From contig NZ_JBGGWB010000001.1 in assembly GCF_041321155.1 (NCBI RefSeq), positions 930,001 to 994,000 on the forward strand: 64,000 nucleotides of DNA, in the 5' to 3' direction. Source of the DNA: Sphingomonas sp. IW22. GTDB lineage: Bacteria; Pseudomonadota; Alphaproteobacteria; Sphingomonadales; Sphingomonadaceae. The position numbers and the translations under genes were made by a program. The notes beneath the pieces are model-generated. The model saw only the letters and a list, made by a program, of their open reading frames with translations, did not search any database and had not been told where the DNA came from. Below, piece after piece: positions 39,892 to 49,387 of the stretch (within the stretch, counting starts at the first letter, position 1; every line of letters starts with the position of its first letter).

Positions 39892-40578
39892 CTATTCGAG
39901 CAGGTTGGCAAAGGCCCGCACGGCAGCTTCTTCATCACCGCCCCAGACGGCGCCAGAGACGGCAAGGAAATCGGCACCCGCCGCGATCAGGGGCGGCGCG
40001 TTTCCGGGCGTGATCCCGCCGATCGCGACGCAGGGCACCTCGAACAGCGTCGACCACCAGGACAGGATGACCGGCTCTGGCCGGTGGCGTACCTGCTTGG
40101 TGGTGGTGGGATAAAAGGCGCCGAACGCAACATAATCGGCCCCCGCCTCCCCCGCTTCCATCGCGAGATGGCGGCTGTCGTGACAGGTGACGCCGATCTG
40201 CGCCGATGGGCCGAGTACGGCACGCGCCTCTCGCGGGTCGCCATCGTCCTGGCCCAGATGCACGCCATCGGCGCCCAGCCGCTTTGCAAGGCTGATCGAA
40301 TCGTTGACGATGAAGGCCACGTCATGGTCGGCGCAGATGCGCTGCAGTGGTTCGGCCAGCGCCGCCGCCTTGTGCTGATCGACGCCCTTTACCCGAAACT
40401 GGAACGCCGCCACCGGCCCGCCGCCCAACGCGCGCTTCAGCCGTTCGGGGAAAGCGTCGCCAACTTCGGTCGGGGAAATCAGATAAAGCTGGCACGGCGG
40501 GCGACGATCGTCGCGCCGGAACTGCGTCGCGAATTGGGGGTCGAGGGGTCCAAGCGGGTCGTCGTGCAAATCGGTCAT
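39892..40578 (-). CDS. thiE: Thiamine-phosphate synthase
   Basis: A 228-aa TIM-barrel enzyme that couples HMP-pyrophosphate with HET-phosphate to thiamine phosphate. Motifs: FQFRVKG, IVNDSISLAKRLGADGVHLGQDD (metal and pyrophosphate loop), TCHDSRH, DYVAFGAFYPTTTK and AIGGITPGNA. No TPP riboswitch is visible upstream; the gene follows the aldolase gene by 52 bases. Start is ATG 40578. Confidence 0.9.
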   Translation of the reverse strand: MTDLHDDPLGPLDPQFATQFRRDDRRPPCQLYLISPTEVGDAFPERLKRALGGGPVAAFQFRVKGVDQHKAAALAEPLQRICADHDVAFIVNDSISLAKRLGADGVHLGQDDGDPREARAVLGPSAQIGVTCHDSRHLAMEAGEAGADYVAFGAFYPTTTKQVRHRPEPVILSWWSTLFEVPCVAIGGITPGNAPPLIAAGADFLAVSGAVWGGDEEAAVRAFANLLE

Positions 40579-40630
40579 GGCACGCGCGGTAGGACGGGAG
40601 CGCCGCGCACGCAACGCTCCCCATCTGTCA

Positions 40631-41536
40631 TCAGGCCACGAGCGCGACCTTGCGCGTCGATGCGGCGTGGATTTCGTTGATGGCCGATCCCAGCGCCGAG
40701 TCGAATTCGCCGTCCGACATCTGGTGACGCAGATCGGACAGCAGCGCGCGGCTGAAGCTGGCGATCATGCCGCGATTCTTCGCCAGCTCGGCGCACGCCT
40801 CCGTCCGGGCAAAGCCGCCCGACAGTGCAACGACGCGCAGCACGCGGGGATGATCGACCAACGGGTCGAACAGACCGGCTTCGGCGGGAATCGACAGCTT
40901 CAACATCACCTTTTCATCGCCGGGCATGGCGTCCAGCGCCTTCAGCAGTTCGTCGCGCAGGATGCGGTCCGCCTCGGCACGTTCGGCGCTCTTGATGTTC
41001 ACTTCCGGCTCGATGATCGGGACCAGACCGGCGGCCAGCACCTGTCGCGCCACTTCGAACTGCTGGCGCACCACGGCGGCAATGCCCGCCGGGTTGGCGA
41101 GATTGATGACCGACCGTTCCTTGGTGCCGAACACGCCCAGCCCGCGCGCGCGCGTCAGCAGCGCGTCCAGATCAGGCATGGGCTTCATCAGCTGAACGCC
41201 GTCAGCCTCCGCCTCCAGGCCCTTGTCGATCTTGATGAACGGCACGACGCCGCGTTCGATCAGCGCCTGCGGCGTCGGCTTGCCCTCCACCTGCCCGTCC
41301 ATCGTGCGTTCGAACAGGATCGCGCCAAGCACCTTGTCGCCGGAAAAGCTGGGCGCGGTGATGATGCGCGCGCGCATATCGTGGATCAGGCTGAACATCG
41401 CCTCATCCGAATCCCATGCCCCTTCGTCAATCCCATAACCGGCCAGCGCCTTGGGCGTGGAGCCGCCCGATTGGTCGAGCGCGGCGATGAAGCCTTCACC
41501 ATCGGCGATCCGGGCAGTCATGTCGGCAGTGTTCAT
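40631..41536 (-). CDS. Fructose-bisphosphate aldolase, class I
   Basis: A 301-aa Schiff-base aldolase splitting fructose-1,6-bisphosphate into glyceraldehyde-3-phosphate and DHAP. Motifs: ALDQSGGSTPKALAGYGI, PFIKIDKGLE, IIEPEVNI and KLSIPAEAG, with the active-site lysine region. It is the glycolytic class I type (fructose-bisphosphate aldolase family). Start ATG 41536 is set by GGAGG 9 bases upstream. A 40-base palindrome lies just before that site. It is the last enzyme of the tkt-gap-pgk-aldolase run. Confidence 0.93.
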   Translation of the reverse strand: MNTADMTARIADGEGFIAALDQSGGSTPKALAGYGIDEGAWDSDEAMFSLIHDMRARIITAPSFSGDKVLGAILFERTMDGQVEGKPTPQALIERGVVPFIKIDKGLEAEADGVQLMKPMPDLDALLTRARGLGVFGTKERSVINLANPAGIAAVVRQQFEVARQVLAAGLVPIIEPEVNIKSAERAEADRILRDELLKALDAMPGDEKVMLKLSIPAEAGLFDPLVDHPRVLRVVALSGGFARTEACAELAKNRGMIASFSRALLSDLRHQMSDGEFDSALGSAINEIHAASTRKVALVA

Positions 41537-41553
41537 CGCGTCGAGCCTCCGTT

Positions 41554-41593
41554 GGCTATGCATTTCTGCATACGTATGCGGATATGCATAGCC
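41554..41593. promoter_or_regulatory. 40-bp near-perfect palindrome upstream of the aldolase gene, operator candidate
   Basis: The two 20-base halves match at 18 positions around a centre at 41573/41574. The inner 12 bases (GCATACGTATGC) and outer arms (GGCTATGCAT / ATGCATAGCC) are perfect. It is AT-richer than its surroundings and holds four TGCAT/ATGCA units. It lies 18-57 bases before the aldolase ATG, between it and the pgk stop, where an operator would sit. There is no T run, so it is a poor terminator candidate. Confidence 0.7.
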
Positions 41594-41624
41594 GCGCGGA
41601 TGCCGCGCTGCAACGTCGCTGTCT

Positions 41625-42815
41625 TCAGCGCGACAGCGCGGCGACGCCGGGCAGTTCCTTGCCCTCCATCCATTCCAGGAATGCGCCGCCCGCAGTCGAT
41701 ACGAACGTCATCTCGCTCGCCACACCCGCCTGATTGAGCGCGGCCACCGTGTCCCCGCCGCCAGCGACCGACACCAGCGATCCTTCGCGCGTCAGGGCGG
41801 CAGCCGTACGAGCCAATGCCATGGTGGCGGTGTCGAAGGGGGGCGTCTCGAACGCGCCGAGCGGACCGTTCCACACCAGGGTGCGACAGGTTTTCAACAC
41901 GTCGCCCAGCGTTTCAGTTGCAGCGGCGCCAATGTCGAGGATCATCTCGTCAGCGGCGACTTCATGGACATTTGCGGTCCGCACGCTGGGTGGATTGGGA
42001 GCGAATTCCTTCGACACCACCACGTCATAGGGCAGGTGGATGGTGCAGTTCGCTCGATCCGCCGCGTCGAAGATCTCCTCCGCGACAGGCACGAGGTCAT
42101 GCTCGCACAGGCTCTTGCCCACATCGACTCCGCGCGCCGCCAGGAAGGTATTGGCCATGCCGCCGCCGATGATCAGGTGATCGACGCGCGCAACAAGATG
42201 CTTCAGCACGTCAAGCTTGGTCGATACCTTGGCGCCGCCGACCACCGCTGCGACCGGATGTTCGGGATTGCCCAGCGCCTTGTCCAGCGCGTCCAGTTCA
42301 GCCTCCATCTGCCGCCCGGCAAAGGCAGGCAGCCTTTGGGCCAGCCCCGCGGTCGAGGCATGGGCGCGGTGCGCGGCGGAAAAGGCGTCGTTGACGTAAA
42401 GGTCGCCCAGCGCGGCGAAACGGTCGACGATGACGGGATCGTTCTTTTCCTCCCCGCCAAAGAAGCGGGTGTTTTCCAGCAGCGCCACATCGCCCGGCTG
42501 CAGCATGGCGGCGGCTTCGGTGTCGCCTTCCCAGTCGATGTAGCGCACGGGGCGACCCAGCACGTCGGACAGCGGCTGTGTCAGTTGCGCGGTCGACAGG
42601 TCGGGGGTCGGCGCCTTCGGCCGGCCGAAATGCGCTAGGATCAACACGATCGCGCCGCGATCCGACAATTCGCTGACCGTCGGCACCGCCGCGCGCAGCC
42701 GGGTGTCATCGCTGACCTTGCCGTCGGCCATCGGCACGTTCAGATCCTCACGCACCAGCACGCGCTTGCCGGTGAGGTCGCCCATATCGTCCAGCGTCTT
42801 GAAGCTGCGTGCCAT
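41625..42815 (-). CDS. pgk: Phosphoglycerate kinase
   Basis: A 396-aa glycolytic enzyme transferring phosphate from 1,3-bisphosphoglycerate to ADP. Signatures: [12 protein letters not shown] near the N-terminus, [30 protein letters not shown] and the C-terminal [11 protein letters not shown]. Length is standard. It lies 9 bases after the MOSC gene. Confidence 0.97.
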   Translation of the reverse strand: MARSFKTLDDMGDLTGKRVLVREDLNVPMADGKVSDDTRLRAAVPTVSELSDRGAIVLILAHFGRPKAPTPDLSTAQLTQPLSDVLGRPVRYIDWEGDTEAAAMLQPGDVALLENTRFFGGEEKNDPVIVDRFAALGDLYVNDAFSAAHRAHASTAGLAQRLPAFAGRQMEAELDALDKALGNPEHPVAAVVGGAKVSTKLDVLKHLVARVDHLIIGGGMANTFLAARGVDVGKSLCEHDLVPVAEEIFDAADRANCTIHLPYDVVVSKEFAPNPPSVRTANVHEVAADEMILDIGAAATETLGDVLKTCRTLVWNGPLGAFETPPFDTATMALARTAAALTREGSLVSVAGGGDTVAALNQAGVASEMTFVSTAGGAFLEWMEGKELPGVAALSR

Positions 42816-42824
42816 GTCTTGCTC

Positions 42825-43295
42825 CTACCCTTCGGTAATCTCGATCATATCGCCCACGGCGATGGTGCCGCCCGCAATCACCCGCGCCAGCGCGCCACCG
42901 CGCCAATCGGGAGTCAGCGCGGCCTTCAGCCCTTCGGCCACTTCCTCCATGCGACTGCACGGATCGCATTCCTGCGTGATTTCCAGCACCACCTCGCCAA
43001 TGCGAAGCCGGGTGCCGGGCAGTTGCGGCAGGTCGAGGCCCTCGACCAGCAAATTCGCGCGGCGGTGCCACCACGGCAGGCTGTGGCCCGTTTCGGCCAT
43101 CGCCGCGGCCCAGTCACCCGCCTCTATCAGCGACACCTGTCGTCGGCCGCGTCCGCCGGGCTTGACCGCACCACGAAAATCACCCGCCAGCCCGCCTTCG
43201 ACACTGACCGAAACCTCGGCCAGCGTCTCGATCGGCCCGCGGGGTCGGGCGTGACGCGCAATGCCGCCCAGGCGGCCGGTCACGCCCGCCGTCAT
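42825..43295 (-). CDS. MOSC domain protein
   Basis: A 156-aa single MOSC domain, the fold used by molybdenum-cofactor sulfurases and mARC-type proteins to bind Moco or carry sulfur. Visible: GGLAGDFRG, RQVSLIEAGDW, the ANLLVEGLDL strand, RIGEVVLEIT and the cysteine pair in QECDPCSRM, where the conserved MOSC cysteine lies. Its ATG overlaps the gap stop by one base and pgk follows after 9 bases, so it is embedded in the glycolytic operon. Its substrate is unknown. Confidence 0.85.
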   Translation of the reverse strand: MTAGVTGRLGGIARHARPRGPIETLAEVSVSVEGGLAGDFRGAVKPGGRGRRQVSLIEAGDWAAAMAETGHSLPWWHRRANLLVEGLDLPQLPGTRLRIGEVVLEITQECDPCSRMEEVAEGLKAALTPDWRGGALARVIAGGTIAVGDMIEITEG

Positions 43296-44299
43296 CAGAT
43301 GAGCTTCGCCATCGCAGTCGCGGTGTCGACCATGCGGTTCGAGAAGCCCCATTCATTGTCGTACCAGCTGACCACGCGGACCAGCTTGCCGTCGATCACA
43401 GCCGTTTCCAGGCTGTCGACGGTCGAGCTGAACGGCGTGTGCACGATGTCGGCCGACACCAGCGGGTCCGCGCTGAACTCCAGCACGCCCTTCATCGGCC
43501 CTTCGGCAGCGGCGCGCAGCAGGTCGTTGACCTCCTCCTTGGTGGTTTCGCGACCGGGCATGAATGTCAGGTCGATCAGGCTGCCGTCGGGCACGGGCAC
43601 ACGCACGGCCGAACCGTCCAGCTTGCCCTTCAGTTCGGGCAACACTTCGCCCACGGCGCGCGCGGCGCCGGTGGTTGTCGGGATCATCGACATTGCCGCC
43701 GCACGCGCGCGGCGCAGATCGGGGTGGATCTGGTCGAGGATCTTCTGGTCGTTGGTATAGGCATGGACCGTCGTCATCAGACCGCGTTCGATGCCGATGG
43801 CATCGTTCAGCACCTTGGCGACGGGGGCCAGGCAGTTGGTGGTGCACGACGCGTTCGACACGATGGTGTGTTCGGCGGTCAGCTTGTCGTGGTTGACGCC
43901 GTAAACGACGGTCAGGTCGACATTCTTGCCGGGTGCAGAGATCAGCACCTTCTTCGCGCCCGCCGCGATATGCTTTTCGCACGACGCCTTGTCGGTGAAG
44001 AAGCCGGTGCATTCCAGCACCAGTTCGACGCCGTTCTCGGCATGGGGCAGATTGGCGGGATCGCGCTCGGCCGTCACCTTGATGTGCTTGCCGTCGATGA
44101 CGATGTCGTTGCCGTCGGCAGCGACTTCGCCCGGATAGCGGCCATGCACCGAATCGCGGCTGAACAGCCAGGCGTTCGACTTGGCGTCCGACAAATCGTT
44201 GATCGTCACCAGTTCCAGCCCGCAATCGGGCCGCTCGAGGATCGCACGCGCCACCAGGCGGCCGATGCGTCCGAAGCCGTTGATCGCAACCTTGGTCAT
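43295..44299 (-). CDS. gap: Glyceraldehyde-3-phosphate dehydrogenase, type I
   Basis: A 334-aa NAD-dependent enzyme forming 1,3-bisphosphoglycerate. The NAD-binding start is [14 protein letters not shown] and the catalytic cysteine is in [12 protein letters not shown]; the C-terminal [13 protein letters not shown] is also typical. The gene lies 4 bases after tkt, in one operon with it. Confidence 0.97.
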   Translation of the reverse strand: MTKVAINGFGRIGRLVARAILERPDCGLELVTINDLSDAKSNAWLFSRDSVHGRYPGEVAADGNDIVIDGKHIKVTAERDPANLPHAENGVELVLECTGFFTDKASCEKHIAAGAKKVLISAPGKNVDLTVVYGVNHDKLTAEHTIVSNASCTTNCLAPVAKVLNDAIGIERGLMTTVHAYTNDQKILDQIHPDLRRARAAAMSMIPTTTGAARAVGEVLPELKGKLDGSAVRVPVPDGSLIDLTFMPGRETTKEEVNDLLRAAAEGPMKGVLEFSADPLVSADIVHTPFSSTVDSLETAVIDGKLVRVVSWYDNEWGFSNRMVDTATAMAKLI

Positions 44300-44303
44300 G
44301 CGT

Positions 44304-46289
44304 TTATTCCTTCCCAGCTTTCAGCCGTTCCTTGACGGCGCGCGTGATGTTTTCAGGCGTCAGCCCGAACTTGGCATAGACATGGTCGATCGGACCCGAA
44401 GCACCCCAGCCGTCGATGCCGAAGCGCAGCCCGTTCACCATGGTATAGCGTTCCCAGCCCAGCGTCGTGCCGGCCTCGATCGAAACGCGCAGGATCTGCG
44501 ACGGGTCGACATCGGGCAGCACGTCGTCGCGGTAATCGGCTGGCTGCGCTTCGAACCGCTCCCAGCACGGCATTGACACCACATCGGCGCCGATCCCGTC
44601 CGCTTCCAGCAATTCGCGTGCCTTGGCCGCGATTTCAACCTCCGACCCCGTGGCGATCAGGATCACCCGGCGCTCCGCCTCGGCCGCGAACAGGCGATAG
44701 GCGCCACGCGCCGTCTTCATGCCGCCATCGGTGCGAAGCTGGGGCAGGTTCTGGCGGCTGAGCGCCAGCACCGACGGACCATCCTGCTTGGCCAGCGCCA
44801 GCGCCCAGCATTCCGCCGTCTCGATCGTGTCGCACGGGCGATAGACGTCGAGGTTGGGGATCAGGCGCAGGCTGGTCAGATGCTCGATCGGCTGATGGGT
44901 CGGACCGTCCTCGCCCAGACCGATCGAATCGTGCGTCAGGACATAGATGACGCGCGCATTCTGAAGCGCCGACAGGCGGATCGCGCTGCGCGCATAGTCA
45001 GAGAAGACCAGGAACGTGCCGCCATAGGGAATGACGCCGCCATGCAGCGCCAGGCCGTTCATCGCCGCCGCCATGCCGAATTCGCGGATGCCATAGGAGA
45101 TATAGCGGCCGCCATAATTGTCGGCATCCAGCGGCCCGGTCGCCTTGGTGCGGGTGTTGTTCGAACCCGTCAGGTCGGCCGAACCGCCGACCATGTCGGG
45201 GATCGCGGCGGTCAGCACTTCGAGCGCCAGTTCCGACGCCTTGCGCGTTGCGACCTTCTTGGGATCGGCCAGCAGCGCGGCGATATGTTCGCCCGCAGGA
45301 TCGCCGGCGGGAAGTTCGCCGCGCATCCGGCGCTCGAATTCCTCACGCGCCCCATGCGATTCGAGACGGCTTGTCCAAGCCGCGCGCGCTTCACCGCCGC
45401 GCTTGCCCGCCGCCAGCCACACTTCACGGATGTCGTCCGGAATGAAGAACGGCTCGTGCGCCCAGCCCAGCGCTTCGCGCGCGCCGGCGATTTCGGCGGC
45501 GCCCAGCGGCGAGCCGTGGCTGCCGGAGGTGCCCGCCTTGGTCGGTGCGCCCTTGCCGATGATGGTGCGGCAGCGGATCAGCGTCGGCAAGTCGCTGGCG
45601 ACCGCCTCGTCCATCGCGCGGGCGATGTCGGCATGGTCATGGCCGTCACATTCGACAACGTGCCAGCCGGTCGCGCGGTAGCGGGCGGGAATATCCTCGC
45701 TCGACGATTTGGAGACCGCGCCATCGATGGTGATGCGGTTATCGTCCCACAGCACCTTCAGCCGACCCAGCTTCAGGTGCCCGGCCAGACCGATCGCTTC
45801 GTGATTAATGCCTTCCATCAGGCACCCGTCGCCCGCGATCACCCAGGTACGGTGGTCGACCAGTTCGTCGCCGTAATGGGCGTTCAGGTGCCGCTCGGCA
45901 ATCGCCATGCCGACCGCCATGGCCAGGCCCTGCCCCAGCGGGCCGGTCGTCGCCTCGATGCCCGGTAGTTCGAAATTTTCAGGGTGGCCCGCGCACGGGC
46001 TGCCGATCTGGCGGAATGCCTTGATGTCCTCGATCGTCGGGCGGGCAAAGCCGGTCAGGTGCAGCAGCGCATAGATCAGCATCGAGCCATGGCCCGCCGA
46101 CAGCACGAAGCGGTCGCGGTCGGCCCAATGCGGGTCGGCGGCGTCAAACTTCAGATATCGCTGCCACAGCACCGTCGCGACATCGGCCATGCCCATCGGC
46201 ATGCCGGGGTGCCCCGAATTGGCCGCTTCAACCGCATCCATCGCAAGGGCGCGAATCGCATTCGCGCAGTCGGTGTCGCTAATCTGCAT
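44304..46289 (-). CDS. tkt: Transketolase
   Basis: A 661-aa thiamine-diphosphate enzyme of the pentose phosphate pathway moving two-carbon units between sugar phosphates. Signatures: [17 protein letters not shown], the ThDP motif [31 protein letters not shown], and the second-domain motif [20 protein letters not shown]. Start ATG 46289 is preceded by CGGAG at about 6 bases. First gene of the tkt-gap-MOSC-pgk-aldolase run; the promoter should lie in the 143 bases shared with the divergent 46433 gene. Confidence 0.97.
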   Translation of the reverse strand: MQISDTDCANAIRALAMDAVEAANSGHPGMPMGMADVATVLWQRYLKFDAADPHWADRDRFVLSAGHGSMLIYALLHLTGFARPTIEDIKAFRQIGSPCAGHPENFELPGIEATTGPLGQGLAMAVGMAIAERHLNAHYGDELVDHRTWVIAGDGCLMEGINHEAIGLAGHLKLGRLKVLWDDNRITIDGAVSKSSSEDIPARYRATGWHVVECDGHDHADIARAMDEAVASDLPTLIRCRTIIGKGAPTKAGTSGSHGSPLGAAEIAGAREALGWAHEPFFIPDDIREVWLAAGKRGGEARAAWTSRLESHGAREEFERRMRGELPAGDPAGEHIAALLADPKKVATRKASELALEVLTAAIPDMVGGSADLTGSNNTRTKATGPLDADNYGGRYISYGIREFGMAAAMNGLALHGGVIPYGGTFLVFSDYARSAIRLSALQNARVIYVLTHDSIGLGEDGPTHQPIEHLTSLRLIPNLDVYRPCDTIETAECWALALAKQDGPSVLALSRQNLPQLRTDGGMKTARGAYRLFAAEAERRVILIATGSEVEIAAKARELLEADGIGADVVSMPCWERFEAQPADYRDDVLPDVDPSQILRVSIEAGTTLGWERYTMVNGLRFGIDGWGASGPIDHVYAKFGLTPENITRAVKERLKAGKE

Positions 46290-46432
46290 CGCCACTCCGT
46301 TGAGGCGCCAGCCGACGGGCCACGCCGTTCGGCTGGAGCCTTTGGGACGCACTGGCGTCCGCGTCAACCGGGCGAGCGTTGCTCATTTGCATCGCCGCTT
46401 GCCCGCGAATCTGCGGATGCTATTGATTCGGC

Positions 46433-46621
46433 ATGGAGGCAGATGATCCGCACCCCGCCATTCGCCGCATCGAGGCCGCCGTCGCGCGGATCGAACGCGC
46501 GGCCGCCACACGCGCCTATGCCGCCGATTCGCTGGCCCGGCGTCACGCCGCGCTGCGTACGCGCATGGAGGAAGCCGTTGCAGTGCTTGACGAACTGATT
46601 GCGCGGGAAGGAAAAAGCTGA
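46433..46621 (+). CDS. Small coiled-coil protein upstream of zapA
   Basis: A 62-aa, strongly helical protein rich in A, R and E (IRRIEAAVARIERAAATR, RMEEAVAVLDELIARE). No membrane segment. Its stop overlaps the zapA ATG by one base, so the two are translated together, suggesting a role in Z-ring assembly or a partner for ZapA; this is inference from position. No known family recognised. Confidence 0.75.
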   Translation: MEADDPHPAIRRIEAAVARIERAAATRAYAADSLARRHAALRTRMEEAVAVLDELIAREGKS

Positions 46622-46923
46622 TGCCACAGGTCAGTTTCGATGTGGCCGGGCGCCCATATACCGTCGGTTGCCGATCGGGGGAGGAACCCCATCTACGCGC
46701 GCTGGCGGAGCGGCTCAATGCACTGAGCGCCGCCGCCGACCGCGCATCGGGTGGGCACAGCCCTGAGCGGACATTGCTGTATATTGCGCTGATGCTGGCC
46801 GATCAGTTGAGCGACATGGAACACGCCCCCGCAACCGGCGTACCCGCTCCGTTGCTCGACCGATTGGCGGAGCGGCTGGAAGCAATCGCCACGGCCCTTG
46901 AGGAAGAGCCCGCGAACGCCTAG
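46621..46923 (+). CDS. zapA: Cell division protein ZapA
   Basis: A 100-aa protein of the ZapA family that bundles FtsZ filaments at the division site. The N-terminal beta-hairpin domain is seen in VSFDVAGRPYTVGCRSGEEPHLRALAERLN and is followed by a dimerising coiled coil (ALMLADQLSDMEH... LAERLEAIATALEEE). The gene directly precedes the 6S RNA and 5-formyl-THF cyclo-ligase genes, as in many proteobacteria. Confidence 0.9.
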   Translation: MPQVSFDVAGRPYTVGCRSGEEPHLRALAERLNALSAAADRASGGHSPERTLLYIALMLADQLSDMEHAPATGVPAPLLDRLAERLEAIATALEEEPANA

Positions 46924-46929
46924 ATTGGC

Positions 46930-47095
46930 TGTCGGCGGGTACTGCCCGGTACGAGCTTTAGCGATTATCCCTGAGGCGATACTTAACATCCAAGGGGGCT
47001 GTCCCTGCCCGGACCCTGGTCCGAAGTACATGGCTCCCACCTGACGTTTGGGCGTCAGAGGATATTCAAGCAAACGGCCATGGCGGTCCCGCCAC
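46930..47095 (+). ncRNA. ssrS: 6S RNA
   Basis: The non-coding stretch between zapA and the 5-formyl-THF cyclo-ligase gene is the classical site of 6S RNA, which mimics an open promoter and sequesters sigma70 RNA polymerase. Ends are set by a closing stem, GGCGGG at 46934-46939 with CCCGCC at 47088-47093, extended inward by ACTGCC (46941-46946) with GGCGGT (47082-47087). The inner part contains the recurring CCCTGAGGCGATA segment (46969-46981) seen in proteobacterial 6S RNAs. Exact ends are approximate. Confidence 0.85.
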
Positions 47096-47096
47096 C

Positions 47097-47669
47097 TTGA
47101 ACCCCGCCCCCACCCCCCCCCTGGACAAGCGCGCCCTGCGCGCCCGATTGCGCGCCGAGCGCGATGCGTTCGTCGCGGGCGCGCCGGCGGCGATCATGCC
47201 GCCCGCCCCCTATCTGGCGCGGCTAAAGCCCGGCCTGTGCGTCGCCGCCTATCTGCCGCTGGGGTCGGAGGCCGATCCGGCGCTGCTGGCGGATGCCGCG
47301 CGTGCCGCAGGATGCGTGCTGGCGCTGCCGCGCACCGTCGACCGGGCGACGCCCATCGCATTTCACCGCTGGCTGCCGGGCGACCCCATCGAAACCGCCG
47401 CCTATGGCCTGCGCCAGCCGCTGGCCGATTCGCCGCCCATTGCGCCCGACATCGTGCTGGTCCCGCTGGTCGGGTTCGATTCGGACGGCAACCGGCTGGG
47501 CCAGGGGGCTGGCCATTACGATCGCGCGCTGGCCGCGCTGCCGCATGTCTGGACGCTGGGCGTTGCATGGTCGATGCAGCGCGTGGCGGCGTTGCCCGTT
47601 GATCCATGGGACCGGCCGCTGGATGCGATCGTCACCGAAACCGGCCTGTTCGAAAGGAAGCCCGCATGA
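47097..47669 (+). CDS. fau: 5-formyltetrahydrofolate cyclo-ligase
   Basis: A 190-aa enzyme making 5,10-methenyl-THF from 5-formyl-THF with ATP. Signatures: KRALRARLRAERDAF near the N-terminus, LPRTVD, FHRWLPGD and the nucleotide-binding GQGAGHYDRALA. The start appears to be TTG 47097, only a few bases after the 6S RNA closing stem, so RNA processing and translation start are close together. The context zapA-6S-fau is a known conserved unit. Confidence 0.9.
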   Translation: MNPAPTPPLDKRALRARLRAERDAFVAGAPAAIMPPAPYLARLKPGLCVAAYLPLGSEADPALLADAARAAGCVLALPRTVDRATPIAFHRWLPGDPIETAAYGLRQPLADSPPIAPDIVLVPLVGFDSDGNRLGQGAGHYDRALAALPHVWTLGVAWSMQRVAALPVDPWDRPLDAIVTETGLFERKPA

Positions 47670-47875
47670 CCCCTTCATGGCGCAAGCCCGCCGGCGCGTT
47701 GCTGATCGTCGGCCTGATCCTGTTCTGGGCAGTGCTGGTGGCCAGCTTTTCCGGCAGCATCGGACAGTTGCACCCGCTGCTGCAGGCGCTGGTCTATGTT
47801 TTCACCGGGATCATCTGGATTGCGCCGCTGAAACCGCTGCTGCGATGGATGGAAACGGGCCGCTGGCGCGCCTGA
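47666..47875 (+). CDS. DUF2842 family membrane protein
   Basis: A 69-aa protein with two transmembrane helices (about 9-29 and 38-54, ALVYVFTGIIWIAPLKPLLRWM). The family is small, alphaproteobacterial and of unknown function. ATG 47666 overlaps the cyclo-ligase stop by 4 bases and AGGAAG lies 6 bases upstream. It is the last gene before a bidirectional terminator. Confidence 0.82.
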   Translation: MTPSWRKPAGALLIVGLILFWAVLVASFSGSIGQLHPLLQALVYVFTGIIWIAPLKPLLRWMETGRWRA

Positions 47876-47920
47876 GCGCGCCGCCGCCGACCCCAAGATG
47901 CGGCCACATGGCCGAAAAGC

Positions 47921-47960
47921 AATAAAGCCCGGTCATCAATCGATGACCGGGCTTTATTAT
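47921..47960. terminator. Bidirectional Rho-independent terminator
   Basis: A perfect 17-bp stem (47921-47937 with 47942-47958) with an AATC loop. The stem ends in AATAAAG / CTTTATT, so both strands give T-rich 3' sides. It lies between the plus-strand DUF2842 gene and the minus-strand tRNA gene and should end both transcripts. Confidence 0.9.
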
Positions 47961-47973
47961 ACTCGCCAAGTAA

Positions 47974-48050
<77 letters not shown>

Positions 48051-48095
48051 GTATCGTTGCGAGGACGCGGCCTCTAGACGGGGGTTCAGGACCTG

Positions 48096-49304
48096 TCAAC
48101 TCGCCTCATCATTCTTTTTTTGAAAAACTGGATGACGGGCGCCGGGACGGCTGACCAGCGTGCCATGTTCGAACAGGAAGCCGGCGATATCGGGCTTTCC
48201 TGCGGCGTTCACGACGGTCTGCACGATGATCAGCAGCGGCACCGCCAGCAACGCGCCCGGTGTGCCCCACACCCATCCCCAGAAGCTGAGGGAGACGAGA
48301 ATCAGGATCGGGCTGATTGTCAGCCGGTGCCCTACCACAAGCGGCGTGATCGCGTTCGCCTCAACCAGATGCGCGCCGGTCATGATGACGGCAGGCAACA
48401 ACGCCCACCAGAGTTCGTCAAAGGTCATCAACCCGCCCAGCGCCAGCAGCGCTGCCGCCATCACCGGCCCGAAATACGGAATGTAATTCAGCAGGGCGAC
48501 GATCCCGCCCCACATCAGCGGCGTGGGCATACCGATCAGATACAGCGCTCCCGCGACGATCAGTCCCAGCATCACGTTGATTACGGTGATGGTGCCCAGA
48601 TAGGCGGAGGTATCGTCCACCACGTCCTGAATCACCCGCGCTGTCGCCAGCGCGCCGCCAAAGCTGGTCCGGCTGGTGATCGCCGCCCGCCGCAACCGGG
48701 TCCAGCCCGACAGAAAGAAATAAATGACCAGAATGGCGAAGAACATTTCGATCAACGCCGACGGCGCCGATGTACCGACCAGATCGACCAGGCCCGTGGG
48801 CGGCGTGGCGGCCACCGTCGCGGGGGCTTCGCGCGTCGGCACGGTCGCGAAATTCTCGATCGTGCGATTCACGAATCGCTCGGCATTCGAATAAAAGTCG
48901 ATCAGCGGTTTGACGTTCGACTGGATCAGTTGAATCCGCTCCGGCAACAGGCGCACCCATTCCCATGCGGGCACCACGATGGACGCCAGCGCCGCGTTCG
49001 CAGCGGCCAGAAACACGATCACACAGGTAAAGGCCGCCAGCGGCGCAGGCAGTCCGCGGCGCTCCAGCCATTCCAGCGCCGGCACCAGCGCGATGGCGAT
49101 GACGATCGCGGCGGTCAGCGGCAGGAAGAATTCCGAGCCTGCCTGAAGCGCAAAGGGAAGCGCCAGGAACAGGCCCGCACCCGCCATCAGCGTCAATGCC
49201 GCCAGCAATCGGTCACGGCGAAGTTCCTCCACCGCCTCGTCCGGAATCGGCGGTACGGGTGGCAGGGCGGGATGGCGGTCGTCTGACAGGGGATGGTCAC
49301 TCAC
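48096..49304 (-). CDS. AI-2E family transporter (PerM-like permease)
   Basis: A 402-aa membrane protein with the PF01594 layout: two N-terminal hairpins of helices (LMAGAGLFLALPFALQ, FTCVIVFLAAANAALASIVV), a large non-membrane middle segment (about 130-210) and a C-terminal helix group with the signature MWGGIVALLNYIPYFGPVMAA and ALLAVPLLIIVQTVV. Relatives export AI-2 or act as Na+/H+ antiporters; the substrate here is unknown. It stands alone, divergent from glpK. Confidence 0.88.
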   Translation of the reverse strand: MSDHPLSDDRHPALPPVPPIPDEAVEELRRDRLLAALTLMAGAGLFLALPFALQAGSEFFLPLTAAIVIAIALVPALEWLERRGLPAPLAAFTCVIVFLAAANAALASIVVPAWEWVRLLPERIQLIQSNVKPLIDFYSNAERFVNRTIENFATVPTREAPATVAATPPTGLVDLVGTSAPSALIEMFFAILVIYFFLSGWTRLRRAAITSRTSFGGALATARVIQDVVDDTSAYLGTITVINVMLGLIVAGALYLIGMPTPLMWGGIVALLNYIPYFGPVMAAALLALGGLMTFDELWWALLPAVIMTGAHLVEANAITPLVVGHRLTISPILILVSLSFWGWVWGTPGALLAVPLLIIVQTVVNAAGKPDIAGFLFEHGTLVSRPGARHPVFQKKNDEAS

Positions 49305-49387
49305 GCCCTGTTCCTAGCGCGTCGGGGGGCGGGGCGGAATGGCCCATGACTGGCGAACGCAGCGCCCCTGCCCTAGGGCTGTGGGCC

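Noticed and set aside
40579..40630. TPP riboswitch before thiE
   Set aside because: The gap to the aldolase gene is only 52 bases and shows no THI-box-like sequence.
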